IMG/VR virus record: IMGVR_UViG_3300048691_000203 | Span: 1 to 64,000 of that record | DNA: 64,000 nucleotides | Direction: 5' to 3' (one strand) | Source of the DNA: a virus | Part shown: piece by piece, positions 26,253 to 34,429 of the stretch | How positions within the stretch are numbered: the stretch's first letter is position 1 | Layout of the letters: every line of letters starts with the position of its first letter | The notes under the pieces: model-generated | The model's database searches: none | Told to the model about the DNA's origin: nothing | What the model saw: only the letters and a program-made list of their open reading frames with translations | Program-made: the position numbers and the translations under genes

Positions 26253-27674
26253 ATGGCAACACTAACACACGAAACATTTTTAGATAATACTAGACAACTC
26301 CACGACGGCACACAGCCCACTGATGCCATCACTGTATTACTACACTTAACAATTGTGGGTGCAACCCATGAGCCAATCAATCAAACACCTGCAGAGCACA
26401 TTCATGGAAACCAGGGCTGTCCTCGGTGGGCAACTGTATCAAAGTCTAAGAAATCTCAGACGAAGTGGACACTAGATACCTTCTTAAAAAAAGCACACAC
26501 AACTCATGGTAACAAGTATGAGTATTCTACAGTTAAGTGGACGGAGTCCGACAGCTCAAAAACACGCGTTACAATCAACTGTCCAGTTCATGGAGAATTC
26601 ACACAAACGGCAGCAAATCACGTCGGCGGAAACGGTTGTCCAAGGTGTTCGGTAACAGGCGCGCTGTCCAGCGCGGATTTTATTGAAAGCACCACTCGTG
26701 TGCATGGTGATGTGTATGACTATACCCGAGTACTACACGAATGGACACTAACTACAAAGACAGACTCTAAGGTGATGATCACTTGTAGAACCCACGGAGA
26801 TTTCTACCAAAAAATTGCCAACCACATCCACCTCAAGAATGGTTGTCCGAAGTGTGCCAAAACTTCTCGAACCACTCAACAGGGGTTTCTCACAAAAGCT
26901 CGCACGATACACGGTGACCGATATGATTACTCTAGTGTCGAGTGGTCGGAACAAACTAACGTTAACAGTAAAATTACAATCACTTGCATGATGCACGGAC
27001 TATTCACACAAAACATCCGTAACCACATTGTCGGTAAGAATGGGTGCCCGACTTGTGCAGGTAAGACCAAACTAACAAGTCAAGTATTTGTTACCAGAGC
27101 TCGTGAGATACATGGCACCAAGTATGATTATTCACGTGTAGTCATCGGTGAAGAGTTCTTCATGAATAATACAAAACTCATTATCGGTTGTGAGAAGCAC
27201 GGTGATTTCACCCAAACCGCAGCCAAACATATAAATGCTAGGACTGGGTGTCCTGGGTGCAAAGCTAGTAAAGGTGAGGCTGCAGTTCAGATGTGGTTAG
27301 ATGCTCATAGCATCGCGTACACACCTCAGAAAATGTTCGATGGTTGCATCAACACTCTCACTGGGCGTAAGCTAAAGTATGACTTTTATGTACCTGAACA
27401 CAATACGTGTATTGAATTCCACGGCCAACAGCACTATCAAGCAATATTGATTGGCAATAATGACCAGGTTAACTGGACACAACAACAGCACACGCGTGCT
27501 CAAGTTGTATTTGAAGAACAACGCCACCGAGATCGAGTGAAGGTGCAATATTGTGTTGATAATGACATCAAGATGTTGGTAATTGCATATACTGAAATCA
27601 AACAAGTTGATGTGTTGTTGACTAATTTTTTCTGTTTGGGTTTAGATGTGTCGTTAAAATCTGGAGTTCATTAA
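26253..27674 (+). CDS. Free-standing homing endonuclease with DUF723-type zinc repeats and Vsr/EDxHD-like nuclease
   Basis: The 473-aa protein has five tandem repeats of about 65-70 residues, each of the form F..ka...Hg.kYdYs.v.....kv.i.C..HG.F.q....H....gCp.C. These are zinc-binding modules found in phage homing endonucleases. The first repeat (residues 1-60) is degenerate and lacks most cysteines. Residues 340-450 form a Vsr-like nuclease: KYDFYVPEHNTCIEFHGQQHYQ, with D, E and H in the order of EDxHD enzymes such as I-Bth0305I. It is divergent from the intein-bearing terminase gene, a common target for homing. The region is separated from the tube gene by a strong hairpin. Confidence 0.8.
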   Translation: MATLTHETFLDNTRQLHDGTQPTDAITVLLHLTIVGATHEPINQTPAEHIHGNQGCPRWATVSKSKKSQTKWTLDTFLKKAHTTHGNKYEYSTVKWTESDSSKTRVTINCPVHGEFTQTAANHVGGNGCPRCSVTGALSSADFIESTTRVHGDVYDYTRVLHEWTLTTKTDSKVMITCRTHGDFYQKIANHIHLKNGCPKCAKTSRTTQQGFLTKARTIHGDRYDYSSVEWSEQTNVNSKITITCMMHGLFTQNIRNHIVGKNGCPTCAGKTKLTSQVFVTRAREIHGTKYDYSRVVIGEEFFMNNTKLIIGCEKHGDFTQTAAKHINARTGCPGCKASKGEAAVQMWLDAHSIAYTPQKMFDGCINTLTGRKLKYDFYVPEHNTCIEFHGQQHYQAILIGNNDQVNWTQQQHTRAQVVFEEQRHRDRVKVQYCVDNDIKMLVIAYTEIKQVDVLLTNFFCLGLDVSLKSGVH

Positions 27675-27768
27675 GTATGTTATATTAGCACCAACTACAC
27701 ATTTGATGGGTAGTTCAGAATTGCAATTGCTTGGTCAGGTCTCGTGGTCTCATAAAGCACATCTCCAT

Positions 27769-27792
27769 AACACCACAGAACTCTGTGGTGTA
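27769..27792. repeat. Hairpin between homing endonuclease and tube gene
   Basis: ACACCACAG (27770-27778) pairs with CTGTGGTGT (27783-27791) across a 4-base loop. No T run follows on either side, so it is not a standard terminator. It may block read-through or stabilise the tube transcript. Confidence 0.5.
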
Positions 27793-27823
27793 AACGAGTA
27801 TGTACATATCTAGAGTTGAATGT

Positions 27824-27831
27824 TATAAATA
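27824..27831 (+). promoter_or_regulatory. Perfect late promoter octamer TATAAATA (tail tube)
   Basis: Exact match to the T4 late consensus, 24 bases upstream of the tail tube start. Confidence 0.8.
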
Positions 27832-27854
27832 GGGGAATACACAGGAGAAAAACA

Positions 27855-28442
27855 ATGGCTCGACTTTTAGATGTTGGTGGTGTACCCGAATTAGGTACAG
27901 CTTTCTTGCAGCCCAAACAGCAAAACAAATGGAGAATCCAATTTTTTGGAATTGGAGAACTGCCGACAAGCCAAAACTTATCGTTGCAGTGCAAAAAAGT
28001 CGATCGTCCTGATTTGACTTTTGATAGTCACACATTGCATAGATACAACTCTCGTGCTAACTATCTCGGCAAACATAAGTTTGGTGACCTTCAAGCAACA
28101 TTCGATGATGACATCGGATCTAGCGCAAGTCGTGTTATCCAAGCTCAGTTGCAACGTCAACAACACTTGATTGGTGCAGAAGGTCCATACTTGGCTGCTT
28201 CTCAAGAAGGCTCGATGTACAAGTTTGCGACTGTACTAGATTTGTTGAATGGCAATGATGTCGTGTTAGAAACATGGACATACGAAGGTTGCCAAATAAC
28301 ATCATACAAGACCAGTGGACTTGACTATGCTAACAGTGATGGTTTGACTATTGATTTGACAATCCAAATCGATCACGCATTCCAGACATTTGCTGATAAC
28401 ATTAAGCCTGGTGTGATGTTAGGTGGCGTTGGCCCTTACTAA
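27855..28442 (+). CDS. 19: Tail tube protein, gp19-like
   Basis: The 195-aa product fits the gp19/VgrG-like tube family, whose hexamer rings build the inner tube. Signs are the N-terminal RLLDVGGVPELGTAF, the WRIQFFGIGELP strand, and a C-terminal GLDYANSDGLTIDLTIQIDHA segment typical of tube subunits of T4-like phages. ATG 27855 is chosen because ACAGGAG lies 7 bases before it; an upstream ATG at 27816 would put the late promoter inside the gene. It is a single-gene unit between a perfect late promoter and a strong terminator, fitting a protein needed in high copy. Unlike T4, it is not next to the sheath gene. Confidence 0.88.
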   Translation: MARLLDVGGVPELGTAFLQPKQQNKWRIQFFGIGELPTSQNLSLQCKKVDRPDLTFDSHTLHRYNSRANYLGKHKFGDLQATFDDDIGSSASRVIQAQLQRQQHLIGAEGPYLAASQEGSMYKFATVLDLLNGNDVVLETWTYEGCQITSYKTSGLDYANSDGLTIDLTIQIDHAFQTFADNIKPGVMLGGVGPY

Positions 28443-28456
28443 TTCTCAGTAATGTA

Positions 28457-28483
28457 AAAATCTGCCTTCGGGCAGATTTTTTT
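28457..28483 (+). terminator. Intrinsic terminator after tube gene
   Basis: AAAATCTGCC (28457-28466), TTCG tetraloop, GGCAGATTTT and a T run to 28483. This is a textbook stem with a UUCG loop. Confidence 0.93.
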
Positions 28484-28598
28484 GCACTTTCAGTCGATCA
28501 ATTTGCGAAATGTTATTGTAAATGACGCGAGTAGTACCCAAAATGGAACTGATTGATACTGTTAATGTGACTCACCGCCCGTTTTTGGTCCTGCTCAA

Positions 28599-28606
28599 TA
28601 TAAATA
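28599..28606 (+). promoter_or_regulatory. Perfect late promoter octamer TATAAATA
   Basis: Exact late consensus, 31 bases before the 149-aa head-associated gene. Confidence 0.75.
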
Positions 28607-28636
28607 ACGCATACACACAACAAATAATATTGCATC

Positions 28637-29086
28637 ATGAACGAACAACAACTCCGCCTGGCCAGAATGGCCGGCATTACACTAAAAGAATCTGACTACT
28701 CTGAAGAGCCTGAGATGTCACCTGAGCAAGTTGATGGTGAACTTGAACAAACTCCAGCTGAGCGACTAGCCGCAGCCCTCGCGAGTATTCCAGATGTAGA
28801 CAGCATTGAAGGTTGTGAAGGTGAGATTGAAGCCCTTATTACAGCCGCAGAAGCACTCAGTGCAGCATGTGCTCCTGTCGATCAAGAGCAGGAACAAGAA
28901 TCTGATGAGTTAACAGAGGGCGCATCATCGTCGTACATGTTCTCCAAAAAATCGAAAGAACTCTTTGATATCGACGAAGATACGTACATTGAGGTGAAAG
29001 CAGAATCTCCAATTCAAGCTGTAATCAAAGCGAAAGAGCTATTCAAGAAAGATGGGTATACTGGTAAAATTCACCTGGTTAGCTAA
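28637..29086 (+). CDS. Small acidic head-associated protein
   Basis: The 149-aa product begins MNEQQLRLARMAGITLKE, a QQ.RLA..AGITL opening also seen at 48881 (MNTQQRLAELAGITL), and reaches an LxE motif at residue 18 that a gp21-type protease could cut. The middle (20-95) is acidic with many Glu; the C-terminal 50 residues form a small alpha/beta unit (YIEVKAESPIQAVIKAKELF). It has its own perfect late promoter. The sequence suggests a processed head or core component, but no family was recognised. Confidence 0.5.
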   Translation: MNEQQLRLARMAGITLKESDYSEEPEMSPEQVDGELEQTPAERLAAALASIPDVDSIEGCEGEIEALITAAEALSAACAPVDQEQEQESDELTEGASSSYMFSKKSKELFDIDEDTYIEVKAESPIQAVIKAKELFKKDGYTGKIHLVS

Positions 29087-29103
29087 TACTAACAGCATCC
29101 ACA

Positions 29104-29111
29104 ACTAAATA
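29104..29111 (+). promoter_or_regulatory. Late promoter-like octamer ACTAAATA
   Basis: Two bases from TATAAATA, just upstream of the gp4-like gene and of the hairpin at 29113. Confidence 0.4.
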
Positions 29112-29112
29112 A

Positions 29113-29140
29113 CCCCACACACAATGTGGGGTTTCCTTTT
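29113..29140 (+). terminator. Hairpin with T-rich tail before gp4-like gene
   Basis: CCCCACA (29113-29119) pairs with TGTGGGG (29125-29131) and is followed by TTTCCTTTT. It overlaps ATG 29124 of the next frame, so it may both end the upstream transcript and mask that start. Confidence 0.6.
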
Positions 29141-29585
29141 GGCTTCAAAATATCACCAAGGTCGCTACCGACCTCTCAATCCCAGTAAATTCGAAGGTGA
29201 TCTGAACAACATTATCTTCCGAAGTTCGTGGGAGTTACGGTGCCTACAGTTCTTTGACAATAATCCTGGCATCACCAAGGTGCTATCTGAAGAAATTAAA
29301 ATCCCATACTGGAATCCAGTAAAGAACAAACCTGCGAACTATTATCCTGATTTCTATATAGAGATCACCGACTCAACAGGGGCTCTTCAACGAAGGTTGC
29401 TTGAGATCAAACCTAAAAGTCAAGTAAATGAGCAGAAGAAAGAAAGCACTTACGCGCAGCTCACCCGTGCTGTCAATTACGCTAAGTGGCAATCCGCCCA
29501 GAAGTGGTGTGACGAGAGAGGGATTCGATTTCAGATAATAACTGAAGATCAAATATTCGGTGCACCTGTCAAAAAAGCTAAATAA
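29124..29585 (+). CDS. 4: Head completion protein, gp4-like
   Basis: The 153-aa product is a good match to the gp4 head completion family: KYHQGRYRPLNPSKF, IIFRSSWELR, EEIKIPYWNPV and YYPDFYIE, with D, E and K (LLEIKPK) in the order of a TnsA/PD-(D/E)XK-like fold. Gp4 acts after packaging to make heads competent for tail joining. ATG 29124 lies in a hairpin; the in-frame TTG at 29139 would give MASKYHQGRY and is a plausible real start. It is followed by a tandem late-promoter-like repeat that overlaps its end. Confidence 0.88.
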   Translation: MWGFLLASKYHQGRYRPLNPSKFEGDLNNIIFRSSWELRCLQFFDNNPGITKVLSEEIKIPYWNPVKNKPANYYPDFYIEITDSTGALQRRLLEIKPKSQVNEQKKESTYAQLTRAVNYAKWQSAQKWCDERGIRFQIITEDQIFGAPVKKAK

Positions 29586-29593
29586 GCTAAATA
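29577..29593 (+). promoter_or_regulatory. Tandem GCTAAATA late promoter-like elements
   Basis: GCTAAATA occurs at 29577-29584 and again at 29586-29593, the first overlapping the stop of the gp4-like gene. Each is two bases from TATAAATA and they precede the tagged gene at 29615. Confidence 0.5.
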
Positions 29594-29614
29594 AGCTACA
29601 ATCTTAGAAACCTC

Positions 29615-30085
29615 ATGTCACTCTTAACACAAATCCTCCGAGAAATGGCTACTACCAACGAGTCTGCCGCATACGCCAAACAATTGGTTCGTGGTGAAAA
29701 ATATGGCCCAGGCATTCTCAACAAATTAGATCGCTGGTTTATGGATGCAATGTTCACTAAACACAAAGACAGGTTTATTCCTACTGATGCGGCACTCAAG
29801 CAGTTAAAGCAAGCTGGTTTTAGTGATGATCAGATCTCGATAATCAGGGATGCAGCTATTTCAGCTAGTTATGTTGCTTTGGATAGGATGATAGCAAAAT
29901 ATCCAGAAAGAGTACCTACTAAGTATGTTTCTCGTACGAATTCCACAGCATTCCAACTCGGTGATTTGTATCTCAATGTGTCTGAGGAACTGCATGATGA
30001 ATATTTGGAGCTGATGCAGAAGTTATTCGACTCAAAGCTAGACAAGCAGGCTGCTCACTTAGATATCACACCTATTGAGAAATGA
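29615..30085 (+). CDS. Capsid-tagged protein of unknown function (156 aa)
   Basis: It starts MSLLTQILRE, a clear copy of the N-terminal L...ILxE tag. The remaining 146 residues are mostly helical, with a short positively charged first half (ANNESAAYAKQLVRGEKYG-like) and a C-terminal LYLNVSEELHDEYLEL helix. No catalytic motif was recognised. It is the first of a run of four or more consecutive genes of this type between gp4-like and small terminase genes. Late expression is expected from the tandem octamers before it. Confidence 0.6.
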   Translation: MSLLTQILREMATTNESAAYAKQLVRGEKYGPGILNKLDRWFMDAMFTKHKDRFIPTDAALKQLKQAGFSDDQISIIRDAAISASYVALDRMIAKYPERVPTKYVSRTNSTAFQLGDLYLNVSEELHDEYLELMQKLFDSKLDKQAAHLDITPIEK

Positions 30086-30116
30086 TTGCATTAATTTAAT
30101 TAACTACCAACACATA

Positions 30117-30734
30117 ATGTATCTCTTCCAAACTACACTACACGAATACGCACAAAGCTTGAGTGAGTCTACCATAGACCACGGACCAACAACCGGTGGG
30201 TACTGGTCTAATCTTAGATGGGTAAAGCACCGATCGGGTGTGGGAATGCCAGAAGTAACTTTATTTGGTGGGCCAGAAGGAGATACAACTGGCCATGCCT
30301 ACAGAGCAGTGTTTATTAAGTATACAGACGGTCTAGATCCTAATATTCAGTTCTCGCGAACTGGCGTTCATAATCCCGATCGTGGTTCCTCGACCGTGAG
30401 ATTCGGAACAAACACCAAAGATTTTACCTCACCAACAGAAATCAACCCATACCTACAATCCATCGGTCTGCCAGAACTATCCACATCTGACTTAAATTAT
30501 ATTACTAAGGATGCAGACAGATATCACATCCCTGTGCAGTACGAGCACAGTACCCGCGGAACGACGGTAGCATTTCCCAAAGAATTCTTTGCCTCAATTA
30601 AAGCTGACTCGAATGATGCTCAATCGTTCGTATTTGCTGCAACCCGCGCAATGAAGAAAAAACTTGACTTCATCCCTTCTCGCCCGAGCCCCACTATATC
30701 AACTGCCTTAACAAAACTGTTTAACGATATGTAA
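30117..30734 (+). CDS. Capsid-tagged protein of unknown function (205 aa)
   Basis: ATG 30117 gives MYLFQTTLHE, again the tag with a final LxE. An alternative start at 30075 would bury the tag inside the protein and is not supported. The body has Gly-rich beta segments (GYWSNLRWVKHRSGVGMPEV, FGGPEGDTTGHAYRAVF, STVRFGTNTKD). The AYRAVF and STVRFGT strings faintly recall the R and S-T elements of the ADP-ribosyltransferase-like family, but no clear E motif follows, so no function is given. It lies in the cargo-like run. Confidence 0.55.
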   Translation: MYLFQTTLHEYAQSLSESTIDHGPTTGGYWSNLRWVKHRSGVGMPEVTLFGGPEGDTTGHAYRAVFIKYTDGLDPNIQFSRTGVHNPDRGSSTVRFGTNTKDFTSPTEINPYLQSIGLPELSTSDLNYITKDADRYHIPVQYEHSTRGTTVAFPKEFFASIKADSNDAQSFVFAATRAMKKKLDFIPSRPSPTISTALTKLFNDM

Positions 30735-30781
30735 CACACACGCGAGAGTGATACTAACTGCCTGTGTGGTGTGTGAAATGA

Positions 30782-30789
30782 AGTAAATA
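30782..30789 (+). promoter_or_regulatory. Late promoter-like octamer AGTAAATA
   Basis: Two bases from TATAAATA, just before the 130-aa gene at 30814. Confidence 0.4.
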
Positions 30790-30813
30790 CAGAACTTCTT
30801 GATGGCACATACA

Positions 30814-31206
30814 ATGGCAGCACTATTCTCCACAATCATATCCAATATTACACCACTCGAGGAATCCGATTCCTCAAATACATTGAGTCAACTGAGTGAC
30901 AGATTTTCGGATTCGCGACAAAGCTTGGTTGATGCTCGGACAACAACCTTCAAAGTATTCACCCCTGCCCCAACACTTGCTGTCGCAAACTCATACACTC
31001 ACGAAGAATTTTCCGCTCTGATAACCAAAGAGTTTGTACCAATCATTAATCAGAATATAACCTCTGCATATCAGTCACACACTATCAGCAAATTCAAAAA
31101 CATATACGCTACGGTTGCCTTGAATCCTCAGACTGATTGGGAAACTGCTCGTAGTGTATTGCAGAGCTTATACACTACGTGGTGTAGTGTGTTACAACCT
31201 GCATAA
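30814..31206 (+). CDS. Small protein in cargo run (130 aa)
   Basis: From ATG 30814 the protein begins MAALFSTIISNITPLEES, a looser form of the tag with its Glu further in. TTG 30799 and ATG 30802 are alternative starts. The rest is helical with Ser/Thr, with no motif recognised. It stands between tagged genes and is preceded by a late-promoter-like octamer. It may be a cargo protein processed after LEE, but this is weaker than for its neighbours. Confidence 0.5.
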   Translation: MAALFSTIISNITPLEESDSSNTLSQLSDRFSDSRQSLVDARTTTFKVFTPAPTLAVANSYTHEEFSALITKEFVPIINQNITSAYQSHTISKFKNIYATVALNPQTDWETARSVLQSLYTTWCSVLQPA

Positions 31207-31247
31207 TAAGTACATCTAACTTTACTAACTATCAAAGTCCATAACAA

Positions 31248-32909
31248 ATGAGCAAACTATTAAACATCCTTGCGGAAATCGATCGCAGAGTATTTCGTGT
31301 TGGGTCTGAACTCCACATTTCGGGTGGTGAAATTGGCGTCATGGTCAATCAAACACCCGACAACTTTGAAAAAGCTGGTGAACCATTTTCTCGCTCTACC
31401 GCAAAGATTGTATACAAAGTGACACAATCCAAAGACCGTGCGCGAATCGGCACACTTCAGGTGCAATATGAGTCGAGAATCTATCTAAAAGAGTCAACGA
31501 CATCCGCCTACAGAGATCTATTCTCTGAGCTTGATGATGAAATTCGTCTAAGGGGGTATCGATTAGAAAAGTCAGGATATCCTGTCACACAATCTCACTA
31601 TACTTGGTGGGTTGAAGAGTTTTTCCGAAATTCGTCTGTCGTACCAGTTAGCATGGTACCGCAGATGATTCGACAGTTCGTGGGAGAATATCCTCTGTCG
31701 ATGTATACCACGGATGTGGTTGAGAACGCTAATCCTTCCGTGCACGTGGGAAACGAGGAAAGTGATTTGTTCACAAAAGTGTACGCTCGAGTTTGGGATG
31801 GCAAATATCAGGCACTCAATCAATACCGCTCAGCAGTGACTGATGCGATCAATCGTGCATCAGGGTACGGCGGAGATTTAGACATGGCTGAATTGGTTGA
31901 TTTATACATCAAGCAATACCCATTTGTAGTTGCTGAAGCACGCAGTGAGAATACGCGATCACTGACATCACTAATCGCTCAAGCTCAAGATAGTATAATC
32001 GACATTATTCCACGCCCATCTGTATCGAGTGATATCAAGCAGTCGCTGAGATCTACACTAGGTAAACTGGATGCAGCATTTGCGCTCGCATCTCGGATAA
32101 CGGAAGATGATATGAGTAGTGACGGTGATGAGTATATCGACGAAGATGATGAAGTTGTTGCAGAGCCTACTGAACAGTCTACCTCACATCCACTACGTGA
32201 CTTGGCTCAACCAGAAGAACCAACACTGAATCTAGATTGGCTCAGCAACTTCGACATCAAGGAAGTGAAGAATGCAATTGATGAGATCGTCAGCTTTCTG
32301 GCTTCGTGTGATGATGACACTCAGATAGAGCTTTTGCGCAACGACATCCGCATACTCGACAATCTCGCCACTGCACTCAAGTCGAGAGAATCGGTCGATC
32401 AACACTGGGAAATTGCAACTCAGCAAGGGTCGCATGAGCATTTGCATCCAGAATTCGTAGCCAAGATGAATTCGACCCTTGACACAAATATCGTTCGTGA
32501 AGCTCATGATAAAAAGAAAGCTGCTACTTTTAGTGATCACAAAGAATGGACAGATGCAGCAACTGCTCGTGAAATGGATATCAAACCAGGTAAGGGTGGA
32601 TTTGAGGGTGCGTATTGCGGCACCTCAGGTAAACTGATGGGCATGTGGAAAAACGACAAGGGTTGGATTGCCCCTGTCGTAAAAGAAGGACTGGATACCA
32701 CACCTTCCAAAATTGCTGATGAGGCTGATGATAACGGCATTGTAATCAAGGCTGGTGATGATATTGTCTGGTCAGATCGAAAAGACTCTCCAACAAAACG
32801 CGTGGGAACTGTCCTCGCCGACCCAAAGTATACTGGTGGGTTGAAAGTTGGCGGGCGTTCACTAAAAAACATCTGCGACGATGCTTGGATGATCAGAGTA
32901 GTGAAATGA
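31248..32909 (+). CDS. Large capsid-tagged protein of unknown function (553 aa)
   Basis: It begins MSKLLNILAE, a perfect tag. Residues 15-110 are a small beta-rich domain; 110-280 are helical with Trp/Tyr-rich strings (YTWWVEEFF); 285-320 form a very acidic linker (DGDEYIDEDDEVV). The C-terminal 130 residues include a basic helix, a GKGGFEGAYCG segment and a KOW/SH3-like end (VGTVLADPKYTGGLKVGG). The multidomain layout suits an internal virion protein ejected with DNA, but no catalytic motif was identified. Its stop overlaps the start of the small terminase (ATGA), so the two are co-translated. Confidence 0.6.
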   Translation: MSKLLNILAEIDRRVFRVGSELHISGGEIGVMVNQTPDNFEKAGEPFSRSTAKIVYKVTQSKDRARIGTLQVQYESRIYLKESTTSAYRDLFSELDDEIRLRGYRLEKSGYPVTQSHYTWWVEEFFRNSSVVPVSMVPQMIRQFVGEYPLSMYTTDVVENANPSVHVGNEESDLFTKVYARVWDGKYQALNQYRSAVTDAINRASGYGGDLDMAELVDLYIKQYPFVVAEARSENTRSLTSLIAQAQDSIIDIIPRPSVSSDIKQSLRSTLGKLDAAFALASRITEDDMSSDGDEYIDEDDEVVAEPTEQSTSHPLRDLAQPEEPTLNLDWLSNFDIKEVKNAIDEIVSFLASCDDDTQIELLRNDIRILDNLATALKSRESVDQHWEIATQQGSHEHLHPEFVAKMNSTLDTNIVREAHDKKKAATFSDHKEWTDAATAREMDIKPGKGGFEGAYCGTSGKLMGMWKNDKGWIAPVVKEGLDTTPSKIADEADDNGIVIKAGDDIVWSDRKDSPTKRVGTVLADPKYTGGLKVGGRSLKNICDDAWMIRVVK

Positions 32910-33322
32910 ATATATCCCACCCACTAGAGAATGTGTTTGACTTGGACTCGGGCACAACTCTTGCCACACAACCCTCAGTACAACTTCCAGTTGTTCCAGT
33001 AGCCCCAGCTGCTAACTACGATGAGAAGGACAAGTCTATTGAGGAGCAACTGCAAGAGGTGCAACACCAAGCAATGGAGTTAGCAGTAGCAATGAAGCTC
33101 AACATTGAGTATGCAGAGCCACGCTCACAAGCTCGACTGGGTGAGGTGTCTATCCAAGCACTCAATACAGCTCTTGACGCAATCAAACAAAAGGCTGATA
33201 TCAAGAAGCACAAGGACAAGATGAGTACTACTGGTGGGCTAGATTCTTTCAGTAATACAGTAAACAATACAATGATCGTTGATAGAGCAGCGCTCCTCGA
33301 TAGATTGTTAGCCAATCAATAA
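32906..33322 (+). CDS. 16: Terminase small subunit, gp16-like
   Basis: The 138-aa product has the layout of gp16 small terminase: a disordered N-terminus, a central coiled coil (IEEQLQEVQHQAMELA through LGEVSIQALNTALDAIKQKADIKK) and a short tail with NNTMIVDRAALLDRL. Small terminases form rings that start packaging with the large subunit. ATG 32906 overlaps the upstream stop. The neighbourhood (scaffold and capsid next) fits, though the large subunit is 7 kb away on the other strand. The match is by architecture and motif rather than strong identity. Confidence 0.65.
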   Translation: MNISHPLENVFDLDSGTTLATQPSVQLPVVPVAPAANYDEKDKSIEEQLQEVQHQAMELAVAMKLNIEYAEPRSQARLGEVSIQALNTALDAIKQKADIKKHKDKMSTTGGLDSFSNTVNNTMIVDRAALLDRLLANQ

Positions 33323-33420
33323 TATAGGACAACTAAAGTCGTGTACTGCTCCAATATAGCTGCATAACTTACCGGATCAACGATGATTAGCACCCCAATC
33401 ACCACTTTTCCTGCCAACAC

Positions 33421-33428
33421 TATAAATA
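33421..33428 (+). promoter_or_regulatory. Perfect late promoter octamer TATAAATA (scaffold-capsid)
   Basis: Exact late consensus 41 bases before the scaffold gene, followed by a second, weaker ACTAAATA at 33431-33438. It drives the scaffold-capsid unit. Confidence 0.8.
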
Positions 33429-33468
33429 ATACTAAATATAGTCGTTAACCATATACAAAGGATAAATT

Positions 33469-34407
33469 ATGTCTGTAGAAGTACTAAAGAGTTTGTTTGA
33501 AAGCGAACTTCTCACTGACGATACTAAGGTATCAATTAAAGAAGCATTTGAGCAAGTAATTACTGAAGCTAAAGAAACTGCTTACGTGGAAGTAACACAA
33601 GAGTTAACAGAAAAGTTTGCTAAAGAATATGTTGCTGATCGCGATACGCTAATCGAATCAGTGGACCAATTAGTAACTGCCGCATTGACTAAGCACATCA
33701 CTGAACACAAAGCGGATCTGGAATCCTTCCGTGATTTGGAAGCAGAATCAGCAACACGCTTGGTTGAAGCAAAGGAAGAACTTGCTGTCACTGTGAAGGA
33801 AGACTTCAAAGCATTGATTGAAAAATTGGATTCATTCCTTGATATTGCGATCACAGAAGAGTTTGAAGAGATCAAGGCTGATTTGGTTGAATCTCAACGC
33901 AACGCACTCGGTGCTAAGTTGTTCGAAGGTTTCCGCTCTGAATTTGAACAATTCTATGTCCAACAGACTGGCATCGCCGGCCAATTGGAAAAACTAACAT
34001 CTGCACTCCAAGAGTCACAAGCAGAAAATGCAGCACTGAAGAAGTCTCTGAATGAGTCTCAGCGTGCAGCAAAAATGTCAACAATTTTATCATCACTTGG
34101 CGGAAAGCCAAAACAAGTGATGGAAACTATTCTCGCAACTGTCGCTACAGACAAATTGCAGGAAACATACGATCGATACATCGACCGTGTAATCACAGAG
34201 GGCGCAGCATCTGCTCGTTCACTGGTGGGAAGCGAAGAAACAGAAAAGGAAACTCAAGTACTGTCTGAATCTAAGGTAGATCCCCGTAAGCTGGAACTGA
34301 AATCTGGTGATACTCAACGCAGTACCAAGCGTATTGTTAATGAGTCTATCTCAGGTCTATCAGACGAAGAAAAACGTCGCTTGCTCGCAAGCGCGGGTCT
34401 AATTTAA
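33469..34407 (+). CDS. 22: Prohead scaffold protein, gp22-like
   Basis: The 312-aa protein is almost wholly helical and charged (Glu, Lys, Ala), with long coiled-coil stretches, and lies directly before the major capsid gene as T4 gp22 (269 aa) does. It opens MSVEVLKSLFE and contains many LxE/IxE sites, as expected for a core protein that the prohead protease cuts to small peptides. The C-terminus (ISGLSDEEKRRLLASAGLI) resembles the capsid-binding ends of other gp22 proteins. It has a TATAAATA promoter at 33421 and a GGATAAATT ribosome site region. Confidence 0.85.
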   Translation: MSVEVLKSLFESELLTDDTKVSIKEAFEQVITEAKETAYVEVTQELTEKFAKEYVADRDTLIESVDQLVTAALTKHITEHKADLESFRDLEAESATRLVEAKEELAVTVKEDFKALIEKLDSFLDIAITEEFEEIKADLVESQRNALGAKLFEGFRSEFEQFYVQQTGIAGQLEKLTSALQESQAENAALKKSLNESQRAAKMSTILSSLGGKPKQVMETILATVATDKLQETYDRYIDRVITEGAASARSLVGSEETEKETQVLSESKVDPRKLELKSGDTQRSTKRIVNESISGLSDEEKRRLLASAGLI

Positions 34408-34429
34408 TATTCAGAAAGGAAAATTGACC

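Noticed and set aside
28541-28690. Short forward frame beginning MELIDTVNV
   Set aside because: It overlaps the well-supported 149-aa gene and its perfect late promoter in another frame, and has no ribosome site.
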